This document shows, piece after piece, positions 6,684 through 8,326 of a DNA stretch of 8,326 bases. Under the pieces are notes generated by a model. That model was not told where the DNA came from. It searched no databases and was given only the letters and a program-made list of their open reading frames with translations. Position 1 is the first letter of the stretch; each line of letters starts with the position of its first letter. The DNA is from DTU024 sp964518875 (lineage in GTDB: Bacteria > Bacillota > Clostridia > Christensenellales > Aristaeellaceae). Position numbers and translations under genes: made by a program. The stretch is from assembly GCA_964518875.1 (NCBI GenBank), contig CAZFHI010000033.1:1-8326 (forward strand), given 5' to 3'.

Positions 6684-7653
6684 TCAAGATGTACTGGTGG
6701 ATGTACGCCATTTAAAGAAATACTTTCCTATTAAAGCAGGCATGTTTGGCAGAGAAGTCGGAAGCGTTAAGGCTGTGGACGATATCAGCTTTACAATTAA
6801 GCGCGGAACTACTATGGGCCTTGTCGGCGAATCCGGCTGCGGCAAAACAACCGTTGGGAAAACGCTTTTGCGCCTTTACGAAAAAACAGATGGGGAAGTT
6901 TTAATAAACGGTAAAGATATTTTTTCGCTCGACAAAAAGGAGCTTCGCAGCCAAAGGCATAAAATACAGATAATTTTCCAGGATCCGTATTCAAGTCTTT
7001 CTCCGCGTTTGCCTGTCGGCGAAATAATAGGCGAGGCTGTAAAGGAACATAATCTTCTTCCTCCTGAACGCTATGACGAGTATGTTACAAAGATAATGCT
7101 TGCGTGCGGTCTTCAGGAATACCATAAAGACCGCTATCCGCACGAGTTTTCAGGCGGACAAAGGCAGCGCATATGCATAGCGAGGGCGCTTGCCTTAAGC
7201 CCGGAGTTTATAGTGTGCGACGAGCCTGTTTCAGCGCTTGACGTTTCCATACAGGCGCAGATTATAAACCTGCTGTCTGATCTGCAGGAAGAGTTTGGAC
7301 TTACGTATCTGTTTATCTCGCACGACTTGTCAGTTGTAGAACACATTTCAGACACTGTCGGTGTTATGTATTTAGGGTCCATGGTGGAATATGCTTCAAA
7401 GAAAGAAATCTATTCCAATCCTATGCATCCTTACACCAAGGCTCTTTTCAGCGCTATACCTATGCCGGATCCTACGCTTAAGATGAACAGAATAGTGCTC
7501 GAAGGCAGCATACCTTCGCCTGCTAACCCTCCGCTTGGATGCAAGTTCCATACAAGGTGCTCTGAATGCATGGAGATTTGCTCAAAAGAAGCGCCTGAAA
7601 TGCTAGACTTTAACGGCCATAAGGTAGCGTGTCATTTGTATGACAAGAAATAA
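6673..7653 (+). CDS. oppF: Oligopeptide ABC transporter ATP-binding protein OppF
   Basis: Second cytoplasmic ATPase of the importer, 326 residues, normal for OppF. It opens with the family-typical VRHLKKYFPIKAG (11-23). Walker A is GESGCGKT (52-59), the Q-loop FQDPYSSLSPR (102-112), the signature FSGGQRQR (159-166), Walker B FIVCDEP (179-185) and the H-loop histidine H217. The C-terminal domain contains GSIPSPANPP (278-287) and cysteines C290, C296, C303 and C320, matching the OppD four-cysteine spacing to within one residue, plus an extra C299. Both ATPases have intact catalytic motifs, so the pair should have two working ATP sites. The start overlaps the oppD end by 11 nt in another frame, and the stop overlaps the next small ORF by 14 nt, consistent with coupled translation. 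Confidence 0.93.
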   Translation: MQNNQDVLVDVRHLKKYFPIKAGMFGREVGSVKAVDDISFTIKRGTTMGLVGESGCGKTTVGKTLLRLYEKTDGEVLINGKDIFSLDKKELRSQRHKIQIIFQDPYSSLSPRLPVGEIIGEAVKEHNLLPPERYDEYVTKIMLACGLQEYHKDRYPHEFSGGQRQRICIARALALSPEFIVCDEPVSALDVSIQAQIINLLSDLQEEFGLTYLFISHDLSVVEHISDTVGVMYLGSMVEYASKKEIYSNPMHPYTKALFSAIPMPDPTLKMNRIVLEGSIPSPANPPLGCKFHTRCSECMEICSKEAPEMLDFNGHKVACHLYDKK

Positions 7654-7900
7654 AAAAAAGAAAAAACCATTTGTAGACGATGGACGAACCATCGTCTCAA
7701 TGGATTTTGATAAATACTTGTCAGACGGAAAGCCTTCATTCAATGAAAAGCTTGATAAGCAAATCTTTGGCAGCGACATGAGCAGGGAAGAAGTAAAGAC
7801 AGCCAAGAGAAGCGCAAGGCTAGCGGGCTTAGTTGTAGCTCTTGTATTCGGCGCGCTTATGGCGCTTGTGCTCTTGTTTATTACAGAGGTATGGCTTTAA
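7640..7900 (+). CDS. Small single-pass membrane protein of unknown function
   Basis: Function not recognised. The 86-residue product has a lysine run (residues 5-9), a charged soluble segment (10-60) starting FVDDGRTIVSMDFDKYL, and one strong hydrophobic helix (about 61-82, LAGLVVALVFGALMALVLLF) followed by TEVWL. By the positive-inside rule the N-terminal part would be cytoplasmic. Similar small proteins with a DDGRTI/DDGHT-type motif before a C-terminal membrane helix seem familiar to me from Clostridia, but I cannot verify this. The start overlaps oppF by 14 nt and the nearest purine-rich site (AAGGT, 7621-7625) is weak and distant, so translation probably depends on oppF. Position suggests a transporter accessory or an unlinked passenger. 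An internal ATG at 7700 is possible but would lose the DDGRTI motif. Confidence 0.7.
   Translation: MTRNKKKKKPFVDDGRTIVSMDFDKYLSDGKPSFNEKLDKQIFGSDMSREEVKTAKRSARLAGLVVALVFGALMALVLLFITEVWL
7675..7697 (+). other. Perfect 9-bp hairpin inside the small ORF
   Basis: AGACGATGG (7675-7683) and CCATCGTCT (7689-7697) form a perfect 9-bp stem with a 5-nt loop, ACGAA. It ends 2 nt before an in-frame ATG (7700) and begins 14 nt after an A-rich run. It codes for part of the FVDDGRTIVS segment, so the symmetry could also be incidental. No T-run follows, so it is not a terminator. Confidence 0.6.
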
Positions 7901-7942
7901 GCATAAGCTTAGTTTTAAACTTACCGATTAAGCTTAAAAGCC
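7893..7942 (+). terminator. Weak inverted repeat at the operon end, possible terminator
   Basis: GGCTTTAAGC (7893-7902) pairs with GCTTAAAAGCC (7932-7942), leaving one bulged A. The palindrome TAAGCTTA lies in this region twice (7904-7911 and 7929-7936), allowing alternative pairings. The repeat spans the stop codon of the small ORF. The nearest T-run (CTTTTT, about 7969-7974) is roughly 27 nt downstream, so it does not fit a classic intrinsic terminator. It is the best operon-end structure I can find. Confidence 0.3.
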
Positions 7943-8008
7943 GTACTAAAACCTGATCTTTTTATATAAGTATCCTTTATGCGTAAAAAATTTTAAACAG
8001 GAATCTTT

Positions 8009-8038
8009 AATGCGTTAAGTAAAAATGCGTTAAGCAAA
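8009..8038. repeat. Two tandem 15-bp repeats
   Basis: AATGCGTTAAGTAAA (8009-8023) is followed directly by AATGCGTTAAGCAAA (8024-8038), 14 of 15 identical. A degenerate third copy (AAACGCTAAGAAA) follows near 8042-8054, and TGCGTAAAAAA occurs earlier at about 7980-7990. Confidence 0.8.
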
Positions 8039-8259
8039 AATAAACGCTAAGAAAAATTAATTTTGCGCGCAATATTTTTTATACAGAAATCAGGCGAACT
8101 ATACTGAAAAGATAAACTTGACTAATATGCTTTTATGCCAACTTATTGCACGTGATCCGTTGGTTTTACGTTTGTTTTAATGCTTTTCATCGTTTCTTGT
8201 TTTGACTTTAACTATGTATTTTTATTGTATAAGTATTCTGTTCATGCATAATTATTAAA

Positions 8260-8288
8260 ATTAAAGCGTTTTTCTGTACATTTGTCAA
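8260..8288 (-). promoter_or_regulatory. Promoter-like sequence pointing back toward the operon
   Basis: On the minus strand, TTGACA (8288-8283) is followed by a 17-bp spacer and TTTAAT (8265-8260), one mismatch from TATAAT. This is as good as the operon's own promoter by hexamer match. Transcription would run leftward through the non-coding region, where I find no ORF. It may give an untranslated or antisense RNA, or be a chance match in AT-rich DNA. Confidence 0.4.
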
Positions 8289-8295
8289 TGATGTG

Positions 8296-8324
8296 AGACC
8301 GAGTTAAAGATAAAACGACGGTCT
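8296..8324. repeat. Inverted repeat at the right edge
   Basis: AGACCG (8296-8301) and CGGTCT (8319-8324) are perfect inverted copies separated by 17 nt, followed by TT at the window end. It could be the stem of a terminator cut by the edge, or a two-half-site protein-binding sequence just upstream of the minus-strand -35. The long loop makes a terminator less likely. Confidence 0.35.
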
Positions 8325-8326
8325 TT

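Larger units (their letters stand above)
7901..8326. other. AT-rich non-coding region downstream of the operon
   Basis: This 426-bp stretch has no ORF with a ribosome binding site on either strand. The longest readable frames I found by hand on the minus strand are about 15 codons. It has a clearly lower GC content than the operon. Contents seen are the weak inverted repeat at the operon end, a 15-bp tandem repeat, a short palindrome TTGCGCGCAA (8063-8072), a minus-strand promoter-like sequence and a terminal inverted repeat. The next gene lies beyond the window. Confidence 0.75.

Noticed and set aside
8063..8082. TTGCGCGCAA followed by a T-run as an intrinsic terminator
   Set aside because: The palindrome leaves at most a 3-bp stem once a loop is allowed, which is too weak to terminate.
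8118..8233. TTGACT sequences (8118, 8202) as + strand promoters for the next gene
   Set aside because: Neither has a convincing -10 hexamer at 16-18 bp spacing.

Overview
The window holds one complete, co-directional ABC oligopeptide-import operon on the + strand, with non-coding DNA at both ends. The order is substrate-binding protein (oppA, 159-2630), two permeases (oppB, 2707-3693; oppC, 3703-5526), two ATPases (oppD, 5529-6683; oppF, 6673-7653) and a small single-pass membrane protein of unknown function (7640-7900). Together the first five genes form a full peptide importer. OppA binds peptide outside the membrane, OppB and OppC form the channel, and OppD and OppF supply ATP. The exact substrate (oligopeptide, dipeptide or other) cannot be read from sequence.

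The organism looks like a member of the Firmicutes, most likely a Clostridia-type anaerobe. This rests on strong AGGAGG-type ribosome binding sites, moderate GC with an AT-rich intergenic region, an enlarged OppA, an OppC whose conserved loop reads GTD..GMDVLTR, and the small downstream membrane protein. The assignment is by impression, not by database search. OppA has an ordinary type I signal peptide without a lipobox cysteine, so a diderm lineage cannot be excluded.

Region by region: 1-158 carries a good sigma-70/sigma-A promoter (TTGACA, 17 bp, TAAAAT) and the oppA leader. A strong stem-loop of about 16 bp separates oppA from oppB and probably sets oppA expression above the rest. Genes oppB to the small ORF are tightly packed: gaps are 9 bp or less or the genes overlap, and stop codons adjoin or overlap ribosome binding sites. 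The last 426 bp are AT-rich and show no credible gene. They contain a weak inverted repeat near the operon end, a 15-bp tandem repeat, and a promoter-like sequence pointing back toward the operon.

The core machinery is ordinary. The unusual parts are accessory. OppC carries a large extracytoplasmic insertion (about residues 95-370) containing three tandem copies of a roughly 64-residue module. OppA carries its own extra segment of about 185 residues. OppD has a basic N-terminal extension of about 55 residues. A conserved-looking small membrane protein is translationally linked to oppF, with an A-rich slippery-type sequence and a hairpin at its start. I see no mobile element, CRISPR array, tRNA or rRNA.
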